From Hansschlegelia quercus (lineage in GTDB: Bacteria > Pseudomonadota > Alphaproteobacteria > Rhizobiales > Methylopilaceae): DNA of 64,000 bases. Position numbers and translations under genes: made by a program. Location of the stretch: contig NZ_SIUB01000001.1 in assembly GCF_004310425.1 (NCBI RefSeq), positions 558,001 through 622,000 on the forward strand, written 5' to 3'. Below, piece by piece: positions 36,027-44,608 of the stretch (the first letter of the stretch is position 1; each line of letters opens with the position of its first letter). The notes under the pieces were generated by a model. The model saw only the letters and a program-made list of their open reading frames with translations, searched no databases and had not been told where the DNA came from.

Positions 36027-36794
36027 TTGTCCGCCGAGCCCCGTCCGCGCGTCGGCCTGTTCGCCACGTGCCTCGTCGATCTGATCCGCCCCTCCATCGG
36101 CTTCGCGAGCGCCAAGCTGATCGAGGATTCCGGCTGCGACGTCGTAGTCCCGGAGCAGACCTGCTGCGGCCAGCCCGCCTTCAACTCCGGCGACCGCAAG
36201 ACCGCGAAGGCGCTTGCAATGCAGGCGATCGACGCCTTCCAGGGGGTCGACTACGTGGTCGCGCCGTCCGGCTCCTGCGCGGGCCAGCTGAAAAAGCACG
36301 TGCCCGAGCTGTTCGCCGACGAGCCGGAGCTCGCGCGCCGCGCAGACGCCTTCGCGGCGAAGGTCTACGAATTGATGAGCTTCCTGGTCGACGTCCGCGG
36401 GGTGACCGCGGTCGACGCCCGCTTCGAGGGCTCGGTGACCTATCACGACAGCTGCGCTGGCCTGCGCGAACTCGGCATCCGCGCCCAGCCGCGCAAACTG
36501 CTCGAGAGCGTCGAGGGACTGACGCTGACCGAGCTCAAGGATTCCGACGTCTGCTGCGGCTTCGGCGGAACGTTCGCGGTGAAGTATGGCGAGATCTCCG
36601 ACGCCATCGTCGCAAAGAAGTCCGACAATGTGGCGGCGGCGGGCGCCGGGACGCTGCTCGCGGGCGATCTGGGGTGCCTGATGAACATGGCCGGCAAACT
36701 CCAGCGCCAGGGCCGGCCGATGAAGGCCCGCCACGTCGCGGAAGTGCTCGCGGGGATGGGCGACGAGCCCGCGATCGGGGAGCCTCAGGCGTGA
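36027..36794 (+). CDS. lutA: Lactate utilization protein A (LutA/YkgE)
   Basis: 255 aa with two CCG domains: VGLFATCLVDLIRPSIGFAS, EQTCCGQPAFNSGDRKTA and SDVCCGFGGTFAVKYGEISD. With LutB and LutC it oxidises L-lactate to pyruvate. No ATG fits. TTG at 36027 is the start because GGAG (36014-36017) lies 9 nt upstream and the family N-terminus (x-RVGLFxTCLVDL) follows at once. The longer reading from 35940 also uses TTG and adds residues outside the family. The stop overlaps the lutB GTG. Confidence 0.93.
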   Translation: MSAEPRPRVGLFATCLVDLIRPSIGFASAKLIEDSGCDVVVPEQTCCGQPAFNSGDRKTAKALAMQAIDAFQGVDYVVAPSGSCAGQLKKHVPELFADEPELARRADAFAAKVYELMSFLVDVRGVTAVDARFEGSVTYHDSCAGLRELGIRAQPRKLLESVEGLTLTELKDSDVCCGFGGTFAVKYGEISDAIVAKKSDNVAAAGAGTLLAGDLGCLMNMAGKLQRQGRPMKARHVAEVLAGMGDEPAIGEPQA

Positions 36795-38221
36795 ACGCGC
36801 ATTCCACCTCTCCCGCTTTCAAGGAGAACGCGCACCGCGCGCTGAACGACCCGGCGCTCCAGCGCGCGCTCGGCAATGTCGAGACCGGCTTTATCGGCAA
36901 GCGCAGGAAGGCCGCGGCGAAGCTGCCGGAGTTCGAGGATCTCCGGGACTCGGCCCGGGACATCAAGAACCACGTGCTGGCCCATCTCGACCTCTATCTC
37001 GAGGCCTACGAGGCGAAGGTCACGGCCGCCGGCGGCCACGTCCATTATGCGCCGACCGCCGAGGACGCCTCGCGGATCGTCGTCGAGATCTGCAAGCGCG
37101 TGGGCGCAAGGACCGTCGCCAAGGGCAAGTCGATGATCTCGGAGGAGATCGAGCTCAACACGGCGCTCGACGCCGCCGGCGTGAAGCCGATCGAGACCGA
37201 TCTCGGCGAATACGTCATCCAGCTCCGCGGCGAGCGGCCGAGCCACATCATCGCCCCGGTCATCCACCTCAACCGCGACCAGATCGAGAGCGACTTCCGC
37301 CGCGTCCACACCGGATTGCCCGAGGGCCGGAACCTCGACGCGCCGGAATCGCTCCTTGCGGAAGCCCGCGGGATCCTGCGTGAAAAGTTCCTGGCCGCTG
37401 ACGTCGGCGTCACCGGCGCGAACTTCCTGATCGCGGAGACCGGCACGTCGGTGATCGTGACCAACGAGGGCAATGGCGACCTCAGCCAGATCCTGCCCAA
37501 GGTCCACATCGTGCTGGCGTCGATCGAAAAGCTGGTGCCTACGCTCGATGACGTCTCCCAGACGCTCAGGGTGCTGGCGCGCTCGGCGACCGGTCAGGAG
37601 CTCTCGGTCTACACGACGTTCTCGACCGGGCCGCGCCGGCCGGGCGACGTCGACGGGCCCGAGGAGTACCACGTCATCCTGCTCGACAACGGGCGCTCGG
37701 CGATGCTCGCCGGCGAGTTCCGCGACATGCTCCGCTGCATCCGCTGCGGCGCCTGCATGAACCACTGCCCGGTCTATCACGCCGTCGGCGGCCACGCTTA
37801 CGGCTGGGTCTATCCTGGCCCCATGGGCGCGGTGCTGACCCCCTCGCTGACGGGCGTGAAGGAGGCCGGCCATTTGCCGAACGCCTCGACCTTCTGCGGC
37901 CGCTGCGAAAGCGTCTGCCCGGTGCGCATTCCACTGCCGAAGTTGATGCGGCATTGGCGGGAGCGCGAATTCGAGCGGCATCTGTCGCCCGCGCCGGTCC
38001 GCGCCGGCCTTGCAGTGTGGAGCTTCTTCGCCCGCAGACCGCTGCTCTACAAGCTCGCCACCCGTGCGGCGATGAGCGTTCTGAGCCTTATCGGACGCGG
38101 CAAAGGCCGCTTCAGCGCGCTTCCGCTCGCCAAGGGCTGGACGGCCGGTCGGGACTTCGCGGCCCCGCAGGGCTCGACCTTCCAGGCTCGCTGGAACGCG
38201 CAAGCGAGGACCCGCCGATGA
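36791..38221 (+). CDS. lutB: Lactate utilization iron-sulfur protein LutB (YkgF)
   Basis: 476 aa. N-terminal LUD domain (KENAHRALNDPALQRALGNV; AKGKSMISEEIELNTALDAA; GANFLIAETGTSVIVTNEGN) followed by two [4Fe-4S] motifs, CIRCGACMNHCPVYHAVGGH and CGRCESVCPVRIPLPKLMRH. Membrane-associated electron transfer within the LutABC complex. The start is GTG 36791 overlapping lutA (GTGA), and the stop overlaps lutC (ATGA), so all three genes are translationally coupled. Confidence 0.95.
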   Translation: MNAHSTSPAFKENAHRALNDPALQRALGNVETGFIGKRRKAAAKLPEFEDLRDSARDIKNHVLAHLDLYLEAYEAKVTAAGGHVHYAPTAEDASRIVVEICKRVGARTVAKGKSMISEEIELNTALDAAGVKPIETDLGEYVIQLRGERPSHIIAPVIHLNRDQIESDFRRVHTGLPEGRNLDAPESLLAEARGILREKFLAADVGVTGANFLIAETGTSVIVTNEGNGDLSQILPKVHIVLASIEKLVPTLDDVSQTLRVLARSATGQELSVYTTFSTGPRRPGDVDGPEEYHVILLDNGRSAMLAGEFRDMLRCIRCGACMNHCPVYHAVGGHAYGWVYPGPMGAVLTPSLTGVKEAGHLPNASTFCGRCESVCPVRIPLPKLMRHWREREFERHLSPAPVRAGLAVWSFFARRPLLYKLATRAAMSVLSLIGRGKGRFSALPLAKGWTAGRDFAAPQGSTFQARWNAQARTRR

Positions 38222-39114
38222 CGCCGCGCGAACAGGTGCTCTCCACCATTCGGCGCTCGCTCGGCGTCACCGGCGGAGAGCGGCCGCGGCTGAAGGAGGT
38301 GGCCGACCGGCTGAACTCCCACCCGCGCGGCGTTCTGCCGGCGCGCGCGACGACGCTCTCCCCGCGCGCCCGCATCAAGCTCTTCATAGAGATGGCGGAG
38401 GCTTCAGCGGCGACCGTCTCGGTCGTGCGCGACCCCGCCGAGGCGCCGACGGCGATCGCGGACTTCCTGCGCGCGCATAATCTCGCGCCTTTGCTTCGCC
38501 GCGGCCCTGACCCCCGACTGGACGCCCTTCCCTTCGAACGGACCGCGATCGAGGTTTCCGTCGGCCGCACCTATGGCGACGATCCCGCAGGCCTGAGCGC
38601 TGCCTTCGGCGCCGTGGCGGAGACCGGCACCGCCGTGCTCGTCTCCGGCGCCGACAATCCGACGACGCTGAACTTCCTGCCCGACAACCACATCGTCCTC
38701 GTCGACGCCGCCACCATCTCTGCGACCTATGAGGACATCTGGGACAGCATTCGCGCGTCCTACGGCGCCGGGATCATGCCGCGCACGGTCAACTGGATCA
38801 CAGGTCCGTCGCGCTCGGCCGACATCGAGCAGATCCTGCTGATGGGCGCGCATGGGCCGCGCCGGCTGCACATCGTGCTGGTCGACCCGGAAGCCGAGGT
38901 CGAGACCGAAGACCTCGACGCGACGCTCGCCGCCGGAGGCTCCACGCCCGCCGAACCCCGCGTGGGTTCGACGCTCGCGGTCGATCCGGAGTCGCCGGAC
39001 GAGGGGCCGGAGCCGCCGGCGTCGGGCCCTCGTGAGACCACAGGGGAGCACGCGGAAGAGCAGCTCGACGAAAGCTTCCCTGCCAGCGACCCGCCCTCGC
39101 TGACCCAGCCCTGA
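38218..39114 (+). CDS. lutC: Lactate utilization protein LutC (YkgG) with C-terminal ASDPPS tail
   Basis: 298 aa. Residues 1-230 are the LUD domain typical of LutC: MTPREQVLSTIRRSLGVTGG, FGAVAETGTAVLVSGADNPT, TLNFLPDNHIVLVDAATISA, ADIEQILLMGAHGPRRLHIV. Usual LutC ends here, near 220-230 aa. This one continues with 68 acidic, Pro-rich residues (231-298) ending in LDESFPASDPPSLTQP. That last motif, L-x-E-S/T-FPASDPPS, is known from many small proteobacterial proteins of unknown function but is not part of LutC. The start is ATG 38218 overlapping lutB. Confidence 0.93.
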   Translation: MTPREQVLSTIRRSLGVTGGERPRLKEVADRLNSHPRGVLPARATTLSPRARIKLFIEMAEASAATVSVVRDPAEAPTAIADFLRAHNLAPLLRRGPDPRLDALPFERTAIEVSVGRTYGDDPAGLSAAFGAVAETGTAVLVSGADNPTTLNFLPDNHIVLVDAATISATYEDIWDSIRASYGAGIMPRTVNWITGPSRSADIEQILLMGAHGPRRLHIVLVDPEAEVETEDLDATLAAGGSTPAEPRVGSTLAVDPESPDEGPEPPASGPRETTGEHAEEQLDESFPASDPPSLTQP

Positions 39115-39164
39115 CGAGCGGGCAGTCGCGCGAGACGGGCGGCTGCGTGTAACGTCCCGCGGCC

Positions 39165-41894
39165 ATGACCGTCCGCAACCTCGACGCCGTTTTCGCGCCT
39201 CGCTCCGTCGCCCTCGCCGGCGGGAGCCAGCGACCTGGCAGCGTAGGGCGCGCCGTTCTCAAAAACATCCGCGACGCGGGCTTCGCCGGCCCGCTGTTCC
39301 TGGTCAATCGCGAATACGCCGAGATCGACGGCGTCGCCGCCGCTCCGTCCTTTGCGGACCTGCCGGCGCCCGCCGACCTGGTGGTTGTCACAGCGCCGCC
39401 GGCCGCGATCCCCGGCTTGCTCGACGAGGCCGGCGCCGCGGGTTCGCGGGCGGCGGTTGTCGTAACCCGCGGCCTCGGCGCCGGCCAGGGCTCGCTTCGC
39501 AACGAAGCGGAAGCCGTCGCACGGCGGCGCGGCATGCGGCTGATCGGCCCCGGTTGCTTCGGCGTGCAGAGCCCCTTCACACAACTCAACGCCAGCATCG
39601 CGCCCGTGGCCCAACCCGGCGATCTGGCGCTGATATCGCAGTCCGGAGGCGTCATGGCCTCGACCATCGAGTGGGCGAACGCGCGCGGGATCGGATTCTC
39701 AGGCGTCGTGGCCTTCGGCGACATGGTGGACGTCGACGTCGACGATTTGCTCGACCATTTCGCGCTCGACCGCCACAGCCGTGCGATCCTGCTCTATCTC
39801 CGCGACGTCGCCAACGCGCCGCGATTCCTTTCCGCCGCCCGCGCCGCCGCCCGCATCAAGCCGGTCGTGGTGGTGAAGAGCAGCCAGGCGCACGCCGCGC
39901 CCAGAACGGGATCGGAAGCGGCTCTGCTGGCGACGACCGATGCGGTCTATGACGCCGCCTTCCGACGCGCGGGCATCCTCAGGGTCGCGGATCTGGCCGA
40001 ACTGTTCTCGGCGGCGGAAACCCTCGCCCATGTTGCGCCAGTCGCGGGCAAGCGCCTGGCGATCCTGGCGAATGGCGGCGCGCTCGGTCAGCTTGCGGCG
40101 GAGCGGCTGGCGGCGCTCGGCGGCCGCGCGGCTGACCTCGCCGAGGACACGAAGGCGAAGGTCGCGAGCCTCGTTCCGGAGATGGGGTCGAGCGCGCTCA
40201 ATCCCGTGGACCTCCGCGGCGACGCGACCCCGGAACTGTTCGAAGCAGTGCTGGAAGCGATGCTCGCCGATCCGAATGTCGACGCGGCGCTCGCGATCCA
40301 CGCCCCGACGTCGCTGTCTCCGGCGCTCGCTTGCGCGCGTGCGGTGGCCGCCGCGACCAAGCAGGCGCGGGCCAAGCGCTATCCGCCAAAGCCGGTTTTC
40401 GCGGCCTTTCTCGGCTCCGATGCCGCCCCGCGTGCGGCGCTCGAGGCGGCGCACATCCCGTTCTTCCGTACGCCCGAGGCGGCGGTGGCCGGCGTCATGC
40501 ATCTCGTCCGGCACGTCGAGGGCCAAGAGGCGCTGATCGCCACGCCGCCTTCCGCGCCGGAGACGTTCTCGCCCGACGTCGCGAGAGCGCGCGCTGCGGT
40601 CGAGAACGGCCTTGCGAGCGGGCGGTCGTGGCTGTCGCCGACCGACGTCGCCGAAGTGCTCGCGGCCTATGCGATCGCGACGCTGCCGCAGGCTTTCGTG
40701 GCGACGCCCGAGGAGGCCGCGGAGGTTGCGGGCGGCATGCTCGCGCGCGGCGGAGCGGCGCTGAAGCTGATCTCGCCGGACGTGCCGTCCCGTGGCGCTG
40801 TTGGGGGCGTGCGTCTCGGCCTCGAAACCGCCGCTGCGGTCGAACAGGCCGCCCGGGCGATGATCGCCCGCGTCGAGCAGCGCAGTCCCGGCGCGCAAAT
40901 CGACGGCTTCATCGTGCAGCCCGACATCCGCCCGCGGGACGCGCAGGAGCTGTTCGCCGGGATCGCCGACGATCCGGTGTTCGGCCCGGTGGTGGTCGTC
41001 GGCGCGGGCGGCGGAGCGGCGACCCTTCTTCGAGACGTCGCGCTTGCGCTGCCGCCGCTCCACCTCGGCCTCGCGCATGACGCGATCGCGCGCACCCGCG
41101 CCGGGGCTCTGCTCGACGGCTATGACGGCCGGCTGCCCGCCGACCGTGACGCGGTGGCGCTGACTCTGGTCAAGCTCGCGCAGATCGCCGTCGACATGCC
41201 CGAAATCCGCGACATCGACCTCAACCCGCTGGTCGCGAGTCCGCGCGGCGCGGTGGTGTTCGACGCGCGCATCCGCGTGGCGCCGGCCGTCCGCAGCGCG
41301 CGGCCGGGCGTGGCCAATCCGCGCCTCGCGATAAGGCCCTACCCGAAGGCTTACGAGAGCCGTGCGTCGCTCCCCAACGGGTCGGAGATCTTCATGCGGC
41401 CGGTTAGGCCGGAGGACGAGCCCGCCATCGCAGTCTTCTTCCGCGCCGTCGAGGAAGACGACCTCAGGCAGCGCTTCTTCACGCCGATGCGCGAAGTTCC
41501 GCGCGCCTTCGTCGCCCGCATGACGCAGATCGACTACGCCCGCACCATGACCCTGCTCGCGATCGGTCCTGGCGAAGAGGTGCTGGGCGTCGCTCAGCTC
41601 CACGCCGACGTCGAGGGACGCGAGGGCGAATACGCCATCCTGCTGCGCTCGGCCTTGAAAGGCGTCGGGCTGGGCTGGCGGCTGATGCGCGCGCTGATCC
41701 GCGTCGCGAGGACCGAAGGCTTCACGACCATGTCGGGACAGGTGCTCGCGGAGAACAGCTCGATGCTCGCCGTCTGCCGCGAGCTTGGCTTCGACATTCG
41801 CGCCGACCCGGACGATCCAAGCGTGCGGCTCGTCTCGCTCGACCTTTCCGAGGCCGCCGTCAGCGGGCTTGCGGCGACGGCGACGGCGACGTAA
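39165..41894 (+). CDS. Acyl-CoA synthetase (NDP-forming)-like / GNAT fusion, Pat-type protein acetyltransferase
   Basis: 909 aa. CoA-binding domain (about 5-100, SVALAGGSQRPGSVGRAVLK), succinyl-CoA ligase-like domain (about 145-300, ISQSGGVMASTIEWANARGI), ATP-grasp domain (about 480-705, FGPVVVVGAGGGAATLLRD), and C-terminal GNAT domain (about 735-890, LKGVGLGWRLMRALIRVA). The phospho-His segment of true ligases (SHTGxLAG) reads TGSEAALLA, with Glu251 in the His place. The ATP-grasp HK pair (SPDxxHKS) reads SPDVPSRGA. These losses fit Pat/PatZ lysine acetyltransferases that silence acetyl-CoA synthetase. It lies 50 bp after lutC, so it could be co-transcribed. Confidence 0.88.
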   Translation: MTVRNLDAVFAPRSVALAGGSQRPGSVGRAVLKNIRDAGFAGPLFLVNREYAEIDGVAAAPSFADLPAPADLVVVTAPPAAIPGLLDEAGAAGSRAAVVVTRGLGAGQGSLRNEAEAVARRRGMRLIGPGCFGVQSPFTQLNASIAPVAQPGDLALISQSGGVMASTIEWANARGIGFSGVVAFGDMVDVDVDDLLDHFALDRHSRAILLYLRDVANAPRFLSAARAAARIKPVVVVKSSQAHAAPRTGSEAALLATTDAVYDAAFRRAGILRVADLAELFSAAETLAHVAPVAGKRLAILANGGALGQLAAERLAALGGRAADLAEDTKAKVASLVPEMGSSALNPVDLRGDATPELFEAVLEAMLADPNVDAALAIHAPTSLSPALACARAVAAATKQARAKRYPPKPVFAAFLGSDAAPRAALEAAHIPFFRTPEAAVAGVMHLVRHVEGQEALIATPPSAPETFSPDVARARAAVENGLASGRSWLSPTDVAEVLAAYAIATLPQAFVATPEEAAEVAGGMLARGGAALKLISPDVPSRGAVGGVRLGLETAAAVEQAARAMIARVEQRSPGAQIDGFIVQPDIRPRDAQELFAGIADDPVFGPVVVVGAGGGAATLLRDVALALPPLHLGLAHDAIARTRAGALLDGYDGRLPADRDAVALTLVKLAQIAVDMPEIRDIDLNPLVASPRGAVVFDARIRVAPAVRSARPGVANPRLAIRPYPKAYESRASLPNGSEIFMRPVRPEDEPAIAVFFRAVEEDDLRQRFFTPMREVPRAFVARMTQIDYARTMTLLAIGPGEEVLGVAQLHADVEGREGEYAILLRSALKGVGLGWRLMRALIRVARTEGFTTMSGQVLAENSSMLAVCRELGFDIRADPDDPSVRLVSLDLSEAAVSGLAATATAT

Positions 41895-41916
41895 CGCTTC
41901 GCCTTCCTCGCCCGTA
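41891..41916 (+). promoter_or_regulatory. Possible ECF-type autopromoter of the sigma factor
   Basis: GTAACG (41891-41896), 16-nt spacer, CGTA (41913-41916). It is close to the GTAACC-N16-CGAA consensus reported for Caulobacter SigF, another NrsF-paired ECF factor. It overlaps the stop codon of the preceding gene and would start transcription just before the TTG at 41936. Confidence 0.4.
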
Positions 41917-41935
41917 TTCATGTCCGAGACCCGCG

Positions 41936-42487
41936 TTGACCGAACGAGAAATGCGCTGGTCCGCGTGGATGAAGGCCGCCGAGGCAGGTGACGCCGCCGC
42001 CTATCGCAGGCTGCTCGCCGAACTCTCGGACTTCCTCCGCGCCGTCGTCAGACGCAGGTCGGGCTCGTCCGGGCTCGCCGCGGCGGACATCGAGGACGTG
42101 GTGCAGGAGACTCTTCTCGCGATCCATCTGAAGCGCGGCACATGGGACCCTGGCCAGCCGGTCGGTCCGTGGGTCGCGGCGATCGCGCGCAACAAGATGA
42201 TCGACGCCCTGCGGCGGCGCGGGCGGCGACTTGAGGTCCCGGTCGACGATTTCGCCGAAATCCTGCCCGCGCCTGTCGATGAGGAACAGCTCTCGACGCG
42301 CGAGACGGAGAGGCTGCTCTTGGCGCTCAAGGGCCGTCAGCACGACGTGGTGAAGGCGATCACCATGGATGGAGAGGACATTCGGACCGTGGCCACGCGG
42401 TTCGCGATGAGCGACGGCGCGGTGCGAGTCGCCCTGCACAGGGGGCTGAAGGCGCTCGCCTCGGCCTATAGGAGCTTTCGAGAATGA
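41936..42487 (+). CDS. ECF RNA polymerase sigma factor (SigF-like)
   Basis: 183 aa. Region 2: RLLAELSDFLRAVVRRRSGS then AADIEDVVQETLLAIHLKRG and PWVAAIARNKMIDALRRRGR. Region 4: LLLALKGRQHDVVKAITMDG and VATRFAMSDGAVRVALHRGL. Start uncertain: TTG 41936 gives the common family N-terminus MTEREMRWSAWMKAAEAGD. ATG 41951 would remove five residues. It overlaps the next gene by ATGA. Paired with an NrsF/DUF1109 anti-sigma, it most resembles Caulobacter SigF, which responds to chromate/cadmium and oxidative stress. Confidence 0.9.
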   Translation: MTEREMRWSAWMKAAEAGDAAAYRRLLAELSDFLRAVVRRRSGSSGLAAADIEDVVQETLLAIHLKRGTWDPGQPVGPWVAAIARNKMIDALRRRGRRLEVPVDDFAEILPAPVDEEQLSTRETERLLLALKGRQHDVVKAITMDGEDIRTVATRFAMSDGAVRVALHRGLKALASAYRSFRE

Positions 42488-43122
42488 GGACGGACGCGTT
42501 GATCGAGGCGCTTGCGGCGGACGGGGCGAAACCCCGCCGGTTTCTGCGCGTCTTCTCGGTCGCGCTGGCGGTCGCAGCGGCGGCCGGCGCCGGTGTCTTT
42601 CTGATGATGCTGAAGCCTCGCGCGAATTTCCTGGCTGTCGCGAGTTCGTCCATGCGCTACGACCTCAAGCTTCTCGTGGGCTTGATCCTGGCCGTCACGG
42701 CGGCGTTCGCGCTGTCGCGGATCGCCAGGCCCGGCGCTTCGCGCCGCGGCGCGAACCTCGCGCTGCTTCTGGCTCCGGCGGCGCTGGCGATCGGCGTTCT
42801 CGCCGAAATGGCGGTCGTCCCCCAGTCCGAGTGGGTGGCGCGGCTGGTCGGGACGAACGCCGGCTTCTGCATGGTCCACATCCCGCTCATCTCGCTGGCG
42901 CCGCTCGGCGTCATTCTGTTCGCGATGCGGAGCGGCGCGGCGGATTCCCCGACGCGGGCCGGCGCGCTCGCCGGCCTTGCGGCCGGCGGCCTCGCGGCGT
43001 CGCTCTACGCCGTGTTCTGCAACCAGGATTCGCCGCTGTTCGTCGCGGTCTGGTACGTGGCCGGCGTGCTGGCTACCGCGGCCATCGGCGCTGCGATGGG
43101 CTCGCGCCTGCTGAGGTGGTGA
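42484..43122 (+). CDS. NrsF/DUF1109 membrane anti-sigma factor
   Basis: 212 aa with six membrane helices (about 22-42, 61-80, 91-110, 128-148, 160-178, 186-206). A short cytoplasmic N-terminus (MRTDALIEALAADGAKPRRF) is the usual sigma-binding part of this family. Cys129 (GFCMVHIPLIS) and Cys179 (FCNQDSPLFVAVWY) sit where Caulobacter NrsF has its two functionally important cysteines. It is encoded 4 bp overlapping its sigma factor. It probably holds the sigma factor at the membrane until metal or oxidant modifies the cysteines. Confidence 0.9.
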   Translation: MRTDALIEALAADGAKPRRFLRVFSVALAVAAAAGAGVFLMMLKPRANFLAVASSSMRYDLKLLVGLILAVTAAFALSRIARPGASRRGANLALLLAPAALAIGVLAEMAVVPQSEWVARLVGTNAGFCMVHIPLISLAPLGVILFAMRSGAADSPTRAGALAGLAAGGLAASLYAVFCNQDSPLFVAVWYVAGVLATAAIGAAMGSRLLRW

Positions 43123-43264
43123 AGAGGAACGAGGACCGCCGAACGTCGGCAGAGCCGAGCGCCTAGCAGGACCTGATTACAGCTTCGAAGTTTGAGCGCA
43201 AGAAACGGAGTTCCGTCCCGGCCGGTCGACTTCATAAGTCGCGCGTCACAAGCGCGGAGCTACC

Positions 43265-43948
43265 ATGACCGGCCCTCATGTCACGATCGAGCCCTCGATC
43301 CTCTACCTCGGGACTCCAGTGGTCCTCATAAGCACTCAGAATGAGGACGGCACCGCCAACGTCGCGCCGATGTCGTCCGCGTGGTGGCTTGGGTGGCGCT
43401 GCATGCTCGGCCTGCAGACCGCGTCAAAGACGCCGCAGAACATGATCCGCACGGGGCAGTGCGTGCTCAACCTGGCCTCGCCCACGCAGGCGGGAGCGGT
43501 GAACAGGCTGGCGCGCCTGACAGGCACAGAAGCCATTCCCGAGCTGAAGCAGCGGTTAGGCTACGCGTACGAGCCCCGCAAGTTCGAGGCGGCCGGCCGG
43601 ACGCCCGTCGAGTCGCAGACCGTCGCCGCGCCGCGCGTCCTCGAATGTCCCATTCAACTGGAGGCCGTGGTTGCGGCGCGGCACGGGATCATGGACGACG
43701 ATCCCCAAGTCGCGGGCCTGATCTCAGCCTTCGAGGTGCGCATCACCCGCGTCCACGTGCATCCGGACCTGCTCATGGACGGGCAGGAGAACCGGATCGA
43801 TCCAGCGAAGTGGCAGCCGCTGATTATGAACTTCCAGAAGCTCTATGGCGTCTCGAACACCGAAATCGTCCCTTCCCGCTTGGCCGAGATCGAGGAGAGG
43901 GATTACCGGATGCCCGACGTCGATCGTGCGCGGCAGGTTGGGGCTTGA
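43265..43948 (+). CDS. Flavin reductase-like (FMN-binding split-barrel) protein
   Basis: 227 aa. Core: ILYLGTPVVLISTQNEDGTA, NVAPMSSAWWLGWRCMLGLQ, SKTPQNMIRTGQCVLNLASP, then LECPIQLEAVVAARHGIM. The order of strands and the TxxxPQN..R..G.CVLNL pattern fit the flavin reductase-like domain that binds FMN. Redox partner unknown. It lies 142 bp downstream of nrsF. A link to the sigma regulon is possible but no matching promoter is evident. Confidence 0.8.
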   Translation: MTGPHVTIEPSILYLGTPVVLISTQNEDGTANVAPMSSAWWLGWRCMLGLQTASKTPQNMIRTGQCVLNLASPTQAGAVNRLARLTGTEAIPELKQRLGYAYEPRKFEAAGRTPVESQTVAAPRVLECPIQLEAVVAARHGIMDDDPQVAGLISAFEVRITRVHVHPDLLMDGQENRIDPAKWQPLIMNFQKLYGVSNTEIVPSRLAEIEERDYRMPDVDRARQVGA

Positions 43949-43974
43949 GCTTCGACGGTTACGCGACAGGGAGC

Positions 43975-44026
43975 GTCATCCCCGCGCAGGACGATCCCAG
44001 CCGGCCCAAAGGCCGTCCGGGATGAC
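43975..44026 (+). repeat. Shortened palindromic repeat, copy D (52 bp)
   Basis: GTCATCCCCGCGC joined to GGACGATCCCAGCCGG ... GGCCGTCCGGGATGAC. It keeps the outer end and the right module but lacks about 51 bp of the middle. It lies between convergent genes. Confidence 0.75.
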
Positions 44027-44048
44027 GCTCTACGTCTAACGCCGTGCG

Positions 44049-44597
44049 TCAGGCCGCGCGGCGCGGGGCCGCGACGCCCTGACGTCGAAGCGGCAGCGCG
44101 ACGGCGCCCGTCGCGCGGACCATGCCACTGGCGCCGGCGAACGCGTCCGCCTTCAGCGCGAGGCCAAGGAAGCGCTCGCGCTCCACCGGGCCTGGCATGG
44201 CGAGCCCATCCGTCGCCTCGGTCTTGAAGCCGAAGCGGCGGTAGTAGGGCTCGTCGCCGACGAGGATCACCGCATCATGGCCGAGCGTTTGCGCACGGGC
44301 GAGGCCTGCCTTCATGAGCCGCGCGCCCAGCCCTTCGTTGCGGATTTCCGCGGAAACCGCGAGCGGCCCGAGCATCAGCCCCGGCCGCCCTTCCCCAAGC
44401 GCAACATGCCAGAATCGCAGCGTGCCGATGATGCGGCCGCCCGCATCCTCCGCCACCAGCGACAGTCCGTCGGCCGCGAGGCGGCCTTCGCGCAGCCGCT
44501 CGCAGGTCTTGGCGAAGCGGGCCGGGCCGAACGAACGGTCGAGCAGCGCCTCGCGGGCCCCGACATCCGCCGGGGCCTCGTCCCTGATGATCGCCAT
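44049..44597 (-). CDS. GNAT family N-acetyltransferase (YhbS-like)
   Basis: 182 aa from ATG 44597, with GGAGGG upstream. Motifs: IRDEAPADVGAREALLDRSF, GRIIGTLRFWHVALGEGRPG, LMLGPLAVSAEIRNEGLGAR (acetyl-CoA loop), DAVILVGDEPYYRRFGFKTE. It follows the ornithine decarboxylase gene by 11 bp on the same strand, so the two form an operon. A polyamine or small-molecule acetylation role is possible but not shown. Confidence 0.88.
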   Translation of the reverse strand: MAIIRDEAPADVGAREALLDRSFGPARFAKTCERLREGRLAADGLSLVAEDAGGRIIGTLRFWHVALGEGRPGLMLGPLAVSAEIRNEGLGARLMKAGLARAQTLGHDAVILVGDEPYYRRFGFKTEATDGLAMPGPVERERFLGLALKADAFAGASGMVRATGAVALPLRRQGVAAPRRAA

Positions 44598-44608
44598 CCC
44601 GCCCTCCG

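Noticed and set aside
39699..41921. A 740-codon open frame antisense to the Pat-like fusion gene
   Set aside because: Its composition is the Arg/Gly/Asp-rich shadow of a GC-rich gene. It has no recognisable domain, and the sense frame has four clear domains.
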